Of a stretch of 64,000 bases of DNA, positions 1 through 8,127 are shown one piece after another; positions within the stretch are counted from its first letter, which is position 1, and each line of letters starts with the position of its first letter. The DNA lies in NCBI GenBank assembly GCA_963785755.1, contig CAWAXG010000047.1:62001-126000 (forward strand), read 5' to 3'. This stretch comes from JACCXG01 sp963785755 (GTDB lineage: Bacteria; Acidobacteriota; Vicinamibacteria; Vicinamibacterales; 2-12-FULL-66-21). Both the position numbers and the translations under genes were made by a program. The notes beneath the pieces were generated by a model. It was not told the DNA's origin and did no database searches. It was given only the letters and a program-made list of their open reading frames with translations.

Positions 1-2033
1 GATCTGATGTCGCCGGCAACGCCAACTACGGTCGATACCCGCGGTCCTGCACGCTCGTTCCGGAAGTTGAAGACGTCGAGCCTCAGAGGTTTTCCGATCG
101 CAGGTTGCCCTGGCCAGAACCGTCGCGCAAGAGTCTCGCTGACAATGACCACGGGCGGGGCCCCACCCGTGTCGGTGGGCGCGAAGTCCCGCCCGGCGAC
201 GATGGGAATGCGCAGCGTCGCGAAGTAGCCGGTGTCGACGATGTTCCAGGCCGGAAAGAAGTTGTCAGCTGTGCCTGGTTGGTCAGCCGGAGCCACGCCG
301 CCAACGCCGATGCCTTCGAACCCACCGGGGGGAACGCGCGCGAGCGACGCGTTCTCGACGATTGGTGTCTGCCGGACGCGGTCGATTACCGTCCCCCAGA
401 ACGCGGCCGTCCCGGCCTTCCGCTCCCCGGTCACCGACGCGTCGAGCATCGCGATGTCAACGCCTCGCGGATCGAAACCTGGATCCGCGGCACCAGCGTG
501 GCCGAGGACGCGCACGAACGACGCGGCGAGCACGACAAGCAGGACACTGCACGCGATCTGTCCGACAACGAAAGCGCTCCGGAGACGCGAGCGCCCGGAA
601 GATGACCGAACTCCGTCCTTGAGCGATGAGCCCGCATCCACGTTCGATCCTCTCAAGGCCGGGAGCACACCAAATCCCACGGCGGCGCTGATCGACAGTA
701 GCAGCGCGAACAGGAGCACTCGCCAATCCATCGTCAGTGGCACGACGATCGACGTCGGCAACGCCGGGAGCATCAGGGTAACCAGGTGCGTCAACTCGAG
801 CGCGAGGCCGACCCCGAGCAGGCCGCCGAAGAGAAAGAGTACGAACGTTTCAGTGAGCAATTGACGGGCGAGACGACCTCGCCCGGCGCCGAGCGCGGCG
901 CGGAGTGCGATCTCCCTCGCGCGCGCGGTCGCCCGGGTCAGCATGATGCCGGCGACATTCGCGCAGGCCGCGGCCAGGACCAGCGAGACCAGCACCATCA
1001 GAGCGGCGGCGAAACCCCGCACGATATTCCGGTTCGCGCCCGCGCGTGAGAATGGGAGGGCGTTCAATCGGCGTGCCCGATCGCCCGAAGTGCCCTGGTC
1101 ACGACTGATGGCCTGACCAACCGTGATCAGTTCCGCTACTGCGGTATCGAACGGCACGTCCGGCCGCATCCGGCCACCGGCGATGACACTCCCGGGCGAC
1201 GTGCCGCCGGACCCGATGGCGAGCCAGACATCGCACTTCTGGATTCCGGTGCCATGGAAGTCCGGCGCCGCCACACCGACGATGGTCACCGGCCGGCCAT
1301 TGAGCCGCAGCACCTGGCCGACCATCGCGTCGTCGCGGTTGAACCGTCGCCTCCAGTAGTCGTAGTCGAGGACGGCCGCAGCCTCGTCGCCGGCGGCGAA
1401 CGCACGCCCACGAGACGGGGACGCGCCGAGGGCGCTGAAGAAATTCGGCGTGACGTACCGGCCGAGAACCGGCTCGGCGATCTCGGTGCCCGACGGCGCC
1501 ACCATGCCCATGACGTGCGGGAACAGATCTTCCGCGAACACGCTCGTCAGTGACGTCGTGCGGCGCGCGATCTCGAGATAGACCGCGTGGTTGAGTGGAT
1601 TGAGACCGCCATCGCCGCGAGCCGTCCCGATCACGACGAGCTCGGATGGATCGGTGATGCCGGCCGGCGGACGAAAGAGCAGGGCGTTGGCCACCGTGAA
1701 GATCGCGGTGTTCGCGCCAATGCCGATCGCCAGTGACAGCGCCGCCGTCGCGGTGAAGACCGGGCTGCGCCGCAGCAGGCGGAGCCCGTGCGCGGCATCC
1801 TGCCACGCGTCTTCGATCCAGCGAAAAGATCGAGCGTCCCGATGCTGCGCCTTCACCAGGTCGACGTTTCCCAGGGCCATTCGTGCGGCGCGCCGCGCGG
1901 TGTCCGGCGACAGACCGCGGGCCTCGTAAGTGTCCTGAAGCAGCGCCAGGTGCGCGTCGATCTCGCGGGCAAGATCGGGATCGGGCCGCCGCACGCGGAG
2001 CAGGTTCAACAGGCGTTCGAGAAAGCGACGCAT
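1..2033 (-). CDS. ADOP/MacB-like ABC transporter permease (3' end off the left edge)
   Basis: The frame is open from the ATG at 2033 to base 1 with no stop, about 677 codons. The N-terminus (MRRFLERLLNLLRVRRPDPD) carries the short cytoplasmic ADOP-type segment, followed by a first membrane helix (FTATAALSLAIGIGANTAIF), a MacB periplasmic domain, an FtsX-type helix block (CANVAGIMLTRATARAREIA) and the start of a second periplasmic domain that ends with FWPGQPAIGKPLRLD. The family is an acidobacterial duplicated permease, usually about 800 residues, so roughly the last 130 are missing. It is an inner-membrane protein of uncertain substrate, presumably paired with an ATPase encoded elsewhere. 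I checked the reading around 400-440 for a frameshift and found none. Confidence 0.85.
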   Translation of the reverse strand, partial: MRRFLERLLNLLRVRRPDPDLAREIDAHLALLQDTYEARGLSPDTARRAARMALGNVDLVKAQHRDARSFRWIEDAWQDAAHGLRLLRRSPVFTATAALSLAIGIGANTAIFTVANALLFRPPAGITDPSELVVIGTARGDGGLNPLNHAVYLEIARRTTSLTSVFAEDLFPHVMGMVAPSGTEIAEPVLGRYVTPNFFSALGASPSRGRAFAAGDEAAAVLDYDYWRRRFNRDDAMVGQVLRLNGRPVTIVGVAAPDFHGTGIQKCDVWLAIGSGGTSPGSVIAGGRMRPDVPFDTAVAELITVGQAISRDQGTSGDRARRLNALPFSRAGANRNIVRGFAAALMVLVSLVLAAACANVAGIMLTRATARAREIALRAALGAGRGRLARQLLTETFVLFLFGGLLGVGLALELTHLVTLMLPALPTSIVVPLTMDWRVLLFALLLSISAAVGFGVLPALRGSNVDAGSSLKDGVRSSSGRSRLRSAFVVGQIACSVLLVVLAASFVRVLGHAGAADPGFDPRGVDIAMLDASVTGERKAGTAAFWGTVIDRVRQTPIVENASLARVPPGGFEGIGVGGVAPADQPGTADNFFPAWNIVDTGYFATLRIPIVAGRDFAPTDTGGAPPVVIVSETLARRFWPGQPAIGKPLRLDVFNFRNERAGPRVSTVVGVAGDIR

Positions 2034-2096
2034 GGGCGGCCCTCTATTCTTCGTCGAGCAGCACGGCACGCTCCATGTCCGTCATGCACTGGCCAC

Positions 2097-2140
2097 TCAA
2101 GTGGAAGCATGCCGGGCATTCTACTGGGATGTCAAGTGGA
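2097..2140. promoter_or_regulatory. 9-bp direct repeat upstream of the ADOP permease
   Basis: TCAAGTGGA occurs at 2097-2105 and again at 2132-2140, 35 bp apart, just upstream of the permease start. On the minus strand the distal copy overlaps a TTGACA-like hexamer (2135-2130), but no convincing -10 follows at normal spacing. A regulator-binding site is possible. There is no functional evidence. Confidence 0.25.
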
Positions 2141-2209
2141 GGCGTAAGGCGGAGGGACGGAAGATTCTACGCCAGGGCCGCTAGACCCGCTCACACACGA
2201 GCTCCTGGG

Positions 2210-3076
2210 CTATTCTCCCAGGCGCTCTCTCAGTAACCGGGCGATCTCCCGGAAACACTGAAAGGACAACCCCGCCTGGGCGAGATGGAACGTGAGCGGG
2301 CGCCGAAGTGCCGAGGTGAAGCTCGTGGCCAGAAGTCGCGTGACGCCTTGGTCCGCCTTCGCTGCTTCGCAGCTTCGGCGCGACAAGTCCGCGTAGACAT
2401 CCAGGATGAACTGGAGGGTCTCGGCGAGCCTCTCGTTGGACGTTCGGACCAGGCAGGTGACGAGCAGTGCTCGCACGTCGTCGGCATGTCGCCAGGCCAT
2501 GGGGCGACTCGAATCATGAACGGTCTCGAAGTCGAACCAGTGGGCAGCTCCGGCCTCGCCCTTCGACGAATGCTCAGGGCGCCCGACCCTCCTTTGCGAG
2601 CTCCGCCGAGGGGCGAGATCGATCAGCACGTTCTCGGCCATGGCGTCCCCGTGGGTAAATCCCAGGCGATGGAACTCGGCGAGGGCGATGACCGCCCGTT
2701 CGATGGCCGTCTTCCGGACCGACTCCTCCAGCGCCGGATCCTCCAGCAAGGTCGCCAGCGTCTCTCCAGCGAGCCAGGGCAGGACGAGCGTGCCGTCGGC
2801 ATCGATCCGAATCGAAGCACCGCGGACGCTCCAGACGCGGCGCTCCCGCTCCTCCCATTCGCGCTGGGGGAGGACCCGCACGCCGGTATTCATGATCCTG
2901 AGCAGCGGATTACCGATCCATACCAGGAGAGGCGCGTAGAACGAGCGGTACTTTCGCACCTGTGGCTCGCCGTCCTGGGAGACGATCCGAGCCTTCGAGT
3001 ACCTCGCGGATCGGAGCAGCCACCCCGCGGCCAGGCACAGAAGAAAGTAGCCACGCTCCGCCAGCTCCACCACCAC
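2210..3076 (-). CDS. APH/Kdo-kinase-like phosphotransferase
   Basis: About 288 residues if translation begins at the GTG run at 3076-3070, two bases after the stop of the preceding SMR gene; the frame stays open further upstream but would then overlap that gene. A protein-kinase-like fold is indicated by HGDAMAENVL (Brenner-type HGD...N catalytic loop) followed by WFDFETVHD (the DFE metal-binding motif). The N-terminal part has a hydrophobic patch (GYFLLCLAAGWLL) that may sit at the membrane. As the last gene of the prenyl/glycosyl operon it probably phosphorylates a lipid, sugar or polyprenol intermediate. That substrate class is inferred from context only; an aminoglycoside kinase-like role cannot be excluded. 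Confidence 0.65.
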   Translation of the reverse strand: MVVELAERGYFLLCLAAGWLLRSARYSKARIVSQDGEPQVRKYRSFYAPLLVWIGNPLLRIMNTGVRVLPQREWEERERRVWSVRGASIRIDADGTLVLPWLAGETLATLLEDPALEESVRKTAIERAVIALAEFHRLGFTHGDAMAENVLIDLAPRRSSQRRVGRPEHSSKGEAGAAHWFDFETVHDSSRPMAWRHADDVRALLVTCLVRTSNERLAETLQFILDVYADLSRRSCEAAKADQGVTRLLATSFTSALRRPLTFHLAQAGLSFQCFREIARLLRERLGE

Positions 3077-3078
3077 CC

Positions 3079-3441
3079 TTAATCCCCGGCGAGCACGCAG
3101 GCGATGCCCATGATGATGAGAACCATGCCGACGACGTGCGGGCGTCGAATCTGTTCGCCGAAAACGTAGACGCTCGCGAGGGGGATGAGCACGTAGGTGA
3201 GGCTGGTCAGCCCGTACGCCGTCGACAACGGGGCGACTCGGAGAACGTAGAGCCAGCACAGCGTCGACGCAATCCAGGCGACCAGCCCCGACAGGACATG
3301 CACGTTCCGGGCGGCGGCGAGGAAGAACTCGATGCGGCCGAGCCCGGCCAGGTGCTGGGCGCCGGACTTCAGAAGGAGCTGTCCCACGACCGAGAAGGCC
3401 ACTGCGCCCAGGATCAGGACCACCATCTTTCCTTGCATCAT
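3079..3441 (-). CDS. Small multidrug resistance/EamA-type four-helix membrane protein (ArnE-like)
   Basis: 120 residues from the ATGATG at 3441; the start overlaps the TGA of the glycosyltransferase gene (ATGA, 3441-3438), which fixes it. Four hydrophobic helices are visible (LILGAVAFSVVGQLLLKSG, VLSGLVAWIASTLCWLYVL, AYGLTSLTYVLIPLASVYV, VVGMVLIIMGIACVLAG). The first helix carries the QLLLKSG pattern common in EamA/SMR proteins; no membrane-embedded Glu typical of drug exporters is seen in helix 1. Small proteins of this kind next to GT2 enzymes (ArnE/ArnF type) flip polyprenyl-phosphate sugars, and this is the preferred guess here. A drug exporter is the alternative. Confidence 0.7.
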   Translation of the reverse strand: MMQGKMVVLILGAVAFSVVGQLLLKSGAQHLAGLGRIEFFLAAARNVHVLSGLVAWIASTLCWLYVLRVAPLSTAYGLTSLTYVLIPLASVYVFGEQIRRPHVVGMVLIIMGIACVLAGD

Positions 3442-4211
3442 CGATTGCCGGTCTCGTGTCGAATGCGATCGGTGAGCGAGGTACGCGCCCAGGCGAAGAG
3501 GACCACCGAGACCCACTTCAGGAATGTTCGAAGGTAACCGAACGGTTGGAGGTCCATTCGCCGGCTGGAGGTGCGCGCAGTGAGGCTTCGGTCATAGAGG
3601 AAGCGCTCAGAGTGGTACCGATAGGCCGCCCCGGTCAGTGGCCACTCTTCGGCGATCGCCCAGGACTCTTTGAATGGGCCGTAGCTCTCGAAGTGCGCCC
3701 GGTCACAGCTCATGAAGGCGGGCATCGACTTGGCTCTCGCCAACGGGAGGCGTCGCGCCAGCCCCCAGAAGGTCCACCAGAGCCAGGCGCGGATTCCGGG
3801 CTCCCGGGAGGCGAGCCGATAGAGCACCAGGCACTTGCCCCCGTCCTCGTGGAGCTCGAGGATGCGGTCGACGGCGTTCTCCGGAACGACGGTGTCCGCG
3901 TCGACGAAGCACAGCACCCGTCCGGCGCTGACCGCGACTCCTGCGTTGCGCGCGGCGGCGCCGGTCCCACCGACGCAAGGAAGCAGTCGCACGCCGACGT
4001 CATCGGCGAAGACCCGCACGATGGCCGCAGTGGCGTCCGCGCTCGCATCGTCGGCCACGATGACCTCGAAGGAGGTATCGGGAAGCCAGAGAACGTTCCG
4101 GGAGAGACCCGACGCTCGAGCCACACTCGCCAGAATGGCTTCCAACACCTCGCCGATCAGCGCCTCCTCGTTTCGCGCAGGGATCACGAACGAGAGACGA
4201 GTCTCACTCAT
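3438..4211 (-). CDS. Family 2 glycosyltransferase
   Basis: 257 residues. A GT-A fold is shown by LSFVIPARNEE near the N-terminus, EVIVADDASADAT, and the DXD-type motif CFVDADTVV. The protein is short and has weak hydrophobic segments near the C-terminus (WVSVVLFAWARTSL) that may lie on the membrane, as in dolichol-phosphate-sugar synthase relatives. It ends in an ATGA overlap with the SMR-type gene and begins 33 bases after the deacetylase-methyltransferase gene. Together with the prenyltransferase this suggests transfer of a sugar to a polyprenyl phosphate or related lipid carrier. The sugar is unknown. Confidence 0.8.
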   Translation of the reverse strand: MSETRLSFVIPARNEEALIGEVLEAILASVARASGLSRNVLWLPDTSFEVIVADDASADATAAIVRVFADDVGVRLLPCVGGTGAAARNAGVAVSAGRVLCFVDADTVVPENAVDRILELHEDGGKCLVLYRLASREPGIRAWLWWTFWGLARRLPLARAKSMPAFMSCDRAHFESYGPFKESWAIAEEWPLTGAAYRYHSERFLYDRSLTARTSSRRMDLQPFGYLRTFLKWVSVVLFAWARTSLTDRIRHETGNR

Positions 4212-4244
4212 CGCGTCCGCCAGCCGTAGCTCGTGTCATTGCAC

Positions 4245-5774
4245 TCATCGCGCCTGCCTAGCCGTAGCTCGGGTCTTTGCACTCCGAGCGGAGGCTGGCT
4301 CCAGGATCCACCCCGCGACCACCAGGGAGCCACCGGGTAGCACTGGCCGCTCCCACCGCGACCGGATCCGCAGCCCGGCGGCCACTACTTCCCGCCGAAG
4401 GTCCTGGGCGGTATAGAAGCGTCGGGGCCGCATGGTGAACTCCGCGTCCCGAGGGACGTAGCCGACGACCTTCGAAACGTGAAACCCCACGGTTGTCCAG
4501 AGGAACTCCCGGACGCGAAGCCACGCGTAACCAAGGCGACCCGAATGAAGGGACTGCATCAGGATGATGGGGCCCCGGGTCACGCGAGCCGCTTCCGCCA
4601 GGACCCCACCCGGGTCGTTCGGGTAGGTAAGCATGAAGAAGAGAAGCGCGGCCGAGAACGTTCCCTCCTCGAACGGAAGGACCCCGTCGGCGATCAGGAC
4701 CGGAGGCCGTCCCACGACATGTATGTCGCACACGTCGGCTGTGACCATCCCGAGTCCCAGCTCGCGCTCCAACCGAGCTGAGAGGTGTCCCGTCCCCGAG
4801 CCGAGATCCAGCACGGGTCCCTCGCTCGGCAGCCATGCAACCACCTGCTCCATCAGTTGACGGGCCCGCCGTTCCATGACCGCGTCGAGGGTCGACTTCA
4901 ACATCAACTCTCTCCGAGGGGCTTCGCCCCTCGGACTCCCCTGCACGCGCCCTCGCTCGCCGCTCCGCCGGCTCCCCGCCTCCGCAGGCTTCGGCGGACG
5001 CGCCGGCCGTTGGCGCGGGCGGGCCGGTCGCGTGGCTCGCTCGCTGCACTCGCTCGCGACTTGCAGTTCATCGCTCTCTCTCTCGAGCAACCGCGCCGGT
5101 GTGCTCGGTTCGTAGCCGGCATCGAGGAGCTCCTGGGTGAGGCGGAGGATCTTCGGCCAGAAGCCCCGGTCCAGATCTCTGGGGTGAATCGCCAACGTAG
5201 GAACGCCACGATCCAATGAGTGAAGCAGTCCCCCGATCCCATGGCCAAGGTAGCCGAGCCAGCCCCAGCGACCACAGTCCCAGCTCCAGGTCGCCAGGGG
5301 AACGCTTCGGCCTGCGGATGACTCGAGGGAGAAAAAGCCGAGGGCGTGGTCCAGCCCCACGGCACTTCCGTTACCGCGGCGCATGTGCCCGAGCTGCCAG
5401 GCCGGCGCGACGAAGCCGCGCGCCGGTTCCGCAAAGACGTTGGTGAACACACGCTGCCCGCGCTCGAGTGTGCGTCTTGTCTCTTCGGGATCCAAGCCGT
5501 TCATCTCGTCGCCGGCCTTCGTGAGCAACGAGGTCGGCCCCCAGCCTCGCAGACGTTGATGGCAGTAGCCGTGAAGGAGAAGCTCCTCGGAACTCTCACG
5601 GACGAACCGGCAGTAGTCAGGATGCGCCGCCAGTGGCCATTCGCCGTGCCAGTTCGGGACCACCCCGAAGGAGAGACGACGTCCGAGAAAGGGTGAGAGG
5701 TCCTGGATCATCGCCCGAGTCTCACGGGCGTAGGCCGGCGTGGCGTCGTGGATACAGACGAGGAAGCGCTTCAT
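4245..5774 (-). CDS. DUF2334-type polysaccharide deacetylase fused to a SAM-dependent methyltransferase
   Basis: One open frame of 509 residues. Residues 1-230 are a deacetylase-like barrel (MKRFLVCIHDATPAY with the metal-type D, then LLLHGYCHQ and TLAIHPRDLD). Residues from about 291 are a class I methyltransferase (VLDLGSGTGHLSARL SAM motif, FTMRPRRFYTAQDL). The two are joined by about 50 residues rich in R, P and G, encoded by what looks like a repetitive element. The methyltransferase has its own ATG at 4904 with a GGAGAG ribosome site just upstream, so it may also be made alone (219 residues). The gene start overlaps the stop of the prenyltransferase gene (ATGA at 5774-5771). Substrates are not known. 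Confidence 0.75.
   Translation of the reverse strand: MKRFLVCIHDATPAYARETRAMIQDLSPFLGRRLSFGVVPNWHGEWPLAAHPDYCRFVRESSEELLLHGYCHQRLRGWGPTSLLTKAGDEMNGLDPEETRRTLERGQRVFTNVFAEPARGFVAPAWQLGHMRRGNGSAVGLDHALGFFSLESSAGRSVPLATWSWDCGRWGWLGYLGHGIGGLLHSLDRGVPTLAIHPRDLDRGFWPKILRLTQELLDAGYEPSTPARLLERESDELQVASECSERATRPARPRQRPARPPKPAEAGSRRSGERGRVQGSPRGEAPRRELMLKSTLDAVMERRARQLMEQVVAWLPSEGPVLDLGSGTGHLSARLERELGLGMVTADVCDIHVVGRPPVLIADGVLPFEEGTFSAALLFFMLTYPNDPGGVLAEAARVTRGPIILMQSLHSGRLGYAWLRVREFLWTTVGFHVSKVVGYVPRDAEFTMRPRRFYTAQDLRREVVAAGLRIRSRWERPVLPGGSLVVAGWILEPASARSAKTRATARQAR
4913..4935. repeat. Perfect 10-bp hairpin inside the deacetylase-methyltransferase linker
   Basis: TCCGAGGGGC (4913-4922), loop TTC, then GCCCCTCGGA (4926-4935). 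It sits between the deacetylase and methyltransferase coding parts, directly before the internal ribosome site and ATG at 4904, within a GC-rich stretch of about 150 bp that reads like an intergenic REP-type element translated in frame. Confidence 0.6.
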
Positions 5775-6550
5775 TGTTTGGTGGGCAAAGCCGGCGCGGC
5801 CTTCAGGATTCCTCCGTATCGCCGATCACGAGCGGCAAACGCCTGAACGGCTGAAGCGAGATCGGCTTCGCTGAAGTCCGGCCACGGAACGTCGGTGAAG
5901 TAGAGCTCAGCGTAGGCCGACTCCCAGAGCAGGAAGTCACTCAATCGCTGTTCTCCGCCCGTGCGAATGAGCAAATCCACGTCGCGCGTACCGCTCGGGG
6001 CGTGGATGGCCTCACAGAGGGATCGCTCGAAGGCCTCGCGGGTGGGAGGTATTCCCTTGGCGACACGGCCGGCCGCCGCCAGGAGCGCATCGCGGGCCGA
6101 ATAGTCGATCGCAACCCGGAGGTGGAGAGAGTCTCCTTCGCTCGTGCGCTCCTCGACGTGCGCGATGCTGCGGCGGAGGGAACCGGGGATCCGGTCCCGA
6201 CGCCCGATTACGTTGAAGCGCACTCCTCTGGCGGTCAGGCTGGCGCACTCGGCGTCCAGGTACTTCTGCAACAGAAACATCAGGTTGTCGACTTCGCCCA
6301 GCGGACGACGCCAATTGTCCGAGGAGAAAGCGTAGAGGGTCAGAGTGGTGATCCCGAATGCCGGCGCGGCCTCCACTGTTCGTCGGACCGCCGTCGCCCC
6401 GGCGACGTGGCCCGCCTCCCTCGGTTGACCGCGCACGAGAGCCCAGCGGCCGTTCCCATCCATATTGATCGCGACATGGAATCGGTCGCGGCCTTCGCGT
6501 TCCGGTTGTTCGGGGTCCTGCCATCGCGAATCCAAGCTACTTCGTGTCAC
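5771..6550 (-). CDS. uppS: Isoprenyl (cis-polyprenyl diphosphate) transferase
   Basis: 259 residues from a GTG at 6550, preceded by a GGGGAGG ribosome site. UppS-family signatures are clear: NMDGNGRWA with the catalytic Asp at residue 31, YAFSSDNWRRP, and the C-terminal block DLLIRTGGEQRLSDFLLW followed by the Tyr/Phe-rich YAELYFTD. The enzyme condenses isopentenyl diphosphate onto a short prenyl diphosphate to give a Z-polyprenyl diphosphate carrier lipid. It heads an operon with deacetylase-methyltransferase, GT2, SMR and kinase genes, so it may make a dedicated carrier or membrane lipid rather than serve general peptidoglycan synthesis. Whether it is the genome's only UppS cannot be told. 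Confidence 0.9.
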   Translation of the reverse strand: MTRSSLDSRWQDPEQPEREGRDRFHVAINMDGNGRWALVRGQPREAGHVAGATAVRRTVEAAPAFGITTLTLYAFSSDNWRRPLGEVDNLMFLLQKYLDAECASLTARGVRFNVIGRRDRIPGSLRRSIAHVEERTSEGDSLHLRVAIDYSARDALLAAAGRVAKGIPPTREAFERSLCEAIHAPSGTRDVDLLIRTGGEQRLSDFLLWESAYAELYFTDVPWPDFSEADLASAVQAFAARDRRYGGILKAAPALPTKQ

Positions 6551-6561
6551 AAGGTACCTCC

Positions 6562-6674
6562 CCTGCCCTGAGCGAGCCGCGTGTCACGCAAGTCGAAGGG
6601 CCTGCCCTGAGCGAGCCGCGTGTCACGCGAGTCGAAGTCGAAGGGCCTGCCCTGAGCGAGCCGCGTGTCACGCA
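6562..6674. repeat. Three tandem copies of a CCTGCCCTGAGCGAGCCGCG-type repeat
   Basis: Units start at 6562, 6601 and 6646. The first is 39 bp, the second is lengthened by a duplicated GTCGAA, and the third is cut short. Each contains CCCTGAGCGAGCC and ends with AGTCGAAGGG, the CCTTCGACT...GCTCAGGG type of dispersed element seen in many environmental genomes. The array directly abuts the ribosome site of uppS and would lie in its leader or just upstream. A single related unit lies at 48064-48083. Confidence 0.8.
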
Positions 6675-6737
6675 TAAGGTGGTTCGCGATCTTTGACGTT
6701 TAACTTTACACTACAAAGAACTCTGTGTAAACCCTGG

Positions 6738-6768
6738 TTGAAGCGCGCCAAAATCGTCCCGCTATACT
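6738..6768 (+). promoter_or_regulatory. Possible promoter for the GH16 gene, implying a leaderless mRNA
   Basis: TTGAAG at 6738-6743 and TATACT at 6763-6768 are spaced by 19 bp. The GH16 ATG is at 6775, seven bases after the -10, where transcription would normally start. No Shine-Dalgarno sequence is visible before that ATG, yet the signal peptide begins there. Confidence 0.4.
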
Positions 6769-6774
6769 CCGCCC

Positions 6775-7650
6775 ATGCTGACAGGACGTCTCGTGCTCGC
6801 GTCAGTCTCTGCGATCTGCGTCGCGGCCGCGGCTGCATCAATTGACGCCGCCTGGCAGACGGCGCCGCCGGCAAGCACGCCGCCGAGCTATCCGGGCTAT
6901 GCGCTCGTCTGGGCGGACGAGTTCGACCGCGCGGGTGCACCCGATCCGAAACACTGGACCTACGAGCGCGGGTTCGTTCGGAACCGCGAGCTGCAGTGGT
7001 ACCAACCTCAGAATGCACGGCAGGCCGATGGCCTGCTCATCATCGAAGCGCGCCGTGAGCGTGTGGCCAATCCGCAGTACGAGGCGGGGGCTGGCGACTG
7101 GCAGCGCAGCCGCGAGTTCGCGGAGTACTCATCGGCGAGCCTGATGACGCGTGGGCTGCACAGCTGGCGGTATGGGCGGTTCGAGATGCGCGGGCGCATC
7201 GACACGCGCGCGGGGTTGTGGCCGGCGTTCTGGACCCTCGGCACCGCCGGCGACTGGCCGCACAACGGCGAGATCGACATCATGGAGTACTACCGCGGCA
7301 TGCTCCTCGCCAATGTCGCGTGGGGCGGTGCGAAACGCTTCGAGGCGATCTGGGCCGATACGCGCAAGCCGATCGACAGCTTCAAGGGTGACTGGTCCAA
7401 CGGCTTTCATGTCTGGCGAATGGACTGGGACGAGCGCGCGATCGTGCTGTCGGTGGACGGCGAACGGCTGAATGAAGTCCTCCTGTCGCGGACTGTCAAC
7501 CAGGATGGCACCGCGGCGAATCCGTTCCACCAGCCGCAGTATCTGCTCCTCAATCTTGCGGTCGGCGGGACTCAAGGCGGTGATCCGTCGAAGACGGCAT
7601 TTCCGGCGCGCTTCGAGGTCGATTACGTGCGCGTGTATCAGGCGCGTTGA
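6775..7650 (+). CDS. Secreted family 16 glycoside hydrolase (beta-glucanase/laminarinase-like)
   Basis: 291 residues. A signal peptide (VLASVSAICVAAAAASIDA) is followed by one GH16 domain. Recognisable blocks are LVWADEFDRAG, NRELQWYQPQN, and the catalytic GEIDIMEY with nucleophile E166, D168 and acid/base E171. The C-terminal block FEVDYVRVYQAR is also typical. The enzyme should hydrolyse beta-1,3- or mixed-linked glucans outside the cytoplasm. The gene appears to stand alone; its mRNA may be leaderless (see the promoter entry). Confidence 0.9.
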   Translation: MLTGRLVLASVSAICVAAAAASIDAAWQTAPPASTPPSYPGYALVWADEFDRAGAPDPKHWTYERGFVRNRELQWYQPQNARQADGLLIIEARRERVANPQYEAGAGDWQRSREFAEYSSASLMTRGLHSWRYGRFEMRGRIDTRAGLWPAFWTLGTAGDWPHNGEIDIMEYYRGMLLANVAWGGAKRFEAIWADTRKPIDSFKGDWSNGFHVWRMDWDERAIVLSVDGERLNEVLLSRTVNQDGTAANPFHQPQYLLLNLAVGGTQGGDPSKTAFPARFEVDYVRVYQAR

Positions 7651-7697
7651 AATAGAGCCGCTCCTCTCTTTCTCACGGTCACGTTGCCGAGACGACT

Positions 7698-8093
7698 GTG
7701 GACGACATCCTTCGCTTCCCGTCGGCGGTGAAACGTGACCCCGGGATCGATGCCTGGCTGGGCGCGCAACGCGATGATCTGCGGCCGCTCGCAGAAACCT
7801 GGTTCGTGCGGATGCGGCAACGCGGCGGCGACGTGCGCGAACTGATGCACGACGGATGTCCCACCGCCTGCGTCGGCGACGCAGCGTTTGGCTACGTCGC
7901 CGCGTTCAAGGATCACGTCAACGTCGGCTTCTTCTTTGGGGCGTTGCTGAAGGACCCGGCTCGCCTGCTGGAGGGAACGGGCAAGCGCGGGCGCCACGTG
8001 AAGCTGCGGCCGGGTTGTGAGGTGGATTCCGCAGCCCTGGCTCAACTCGTCGACGCGGCGTACGTCGACATCAGAGCGCGACTACGAAAGTGA
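7698..8093 (+). CDS. DUF1801-family protein
   Basis: 131 residues from a GTG at 7698. The block VNVGFFFGALLKDPARLLEG followed by RGRHVKLRPG is characteristic of DUF1801/YdhG-like proteins, small cytosolic proteins of unknown biochemical role. It follows the GH16 gene by 47 bases and converges on the dehydrogenase gene with a shared terminator. Length matches the family. Confidence 0.75.
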   Translation: MDDILRFPSAVKRDPGIDAWLGAQRDDLRPLAETWFVRMRQRGGDVRELMHDGCPTACVGDAAFGYVAAFKDHVNVGFFFGALLKDPARLLEGTGKRGRHVKLRPGCEVDSAALAQLVDAAYVDIRARLRK

Positions 8094-8123
8094 GCGACGC
8101 GGCCCGTTGGCTGCGTCGCTCAC
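8090..8123. terminator. Bidirectional hairpin terminator
   Basis: GTGAGCGACGC (8090-8100) pairs perfectly with GCGTCGCTCAC (8113-8123) across a 12-base loop, between two convergent genes ending at 8093 and 8128. No strong T-run flanks it on either strand. Confidence 0.6.
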
Positions 8124-8127
8124 TGCT

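Noticed and set aside
380..450. Apparent frameshift in the ADOP permease near 430
   Set aside because: A first reading dropped one C. Re-reading base by base gives ASVTGERKAGTAAFWGTVID in the same frame, so the gene is continuous to the window edge.
2045..2083. A 13-codon leader-like frame (MTDMERAVLLDEE) before the ADOP permease
   Set aside because: Too short to support, and no attenuator-like structure was found with it.
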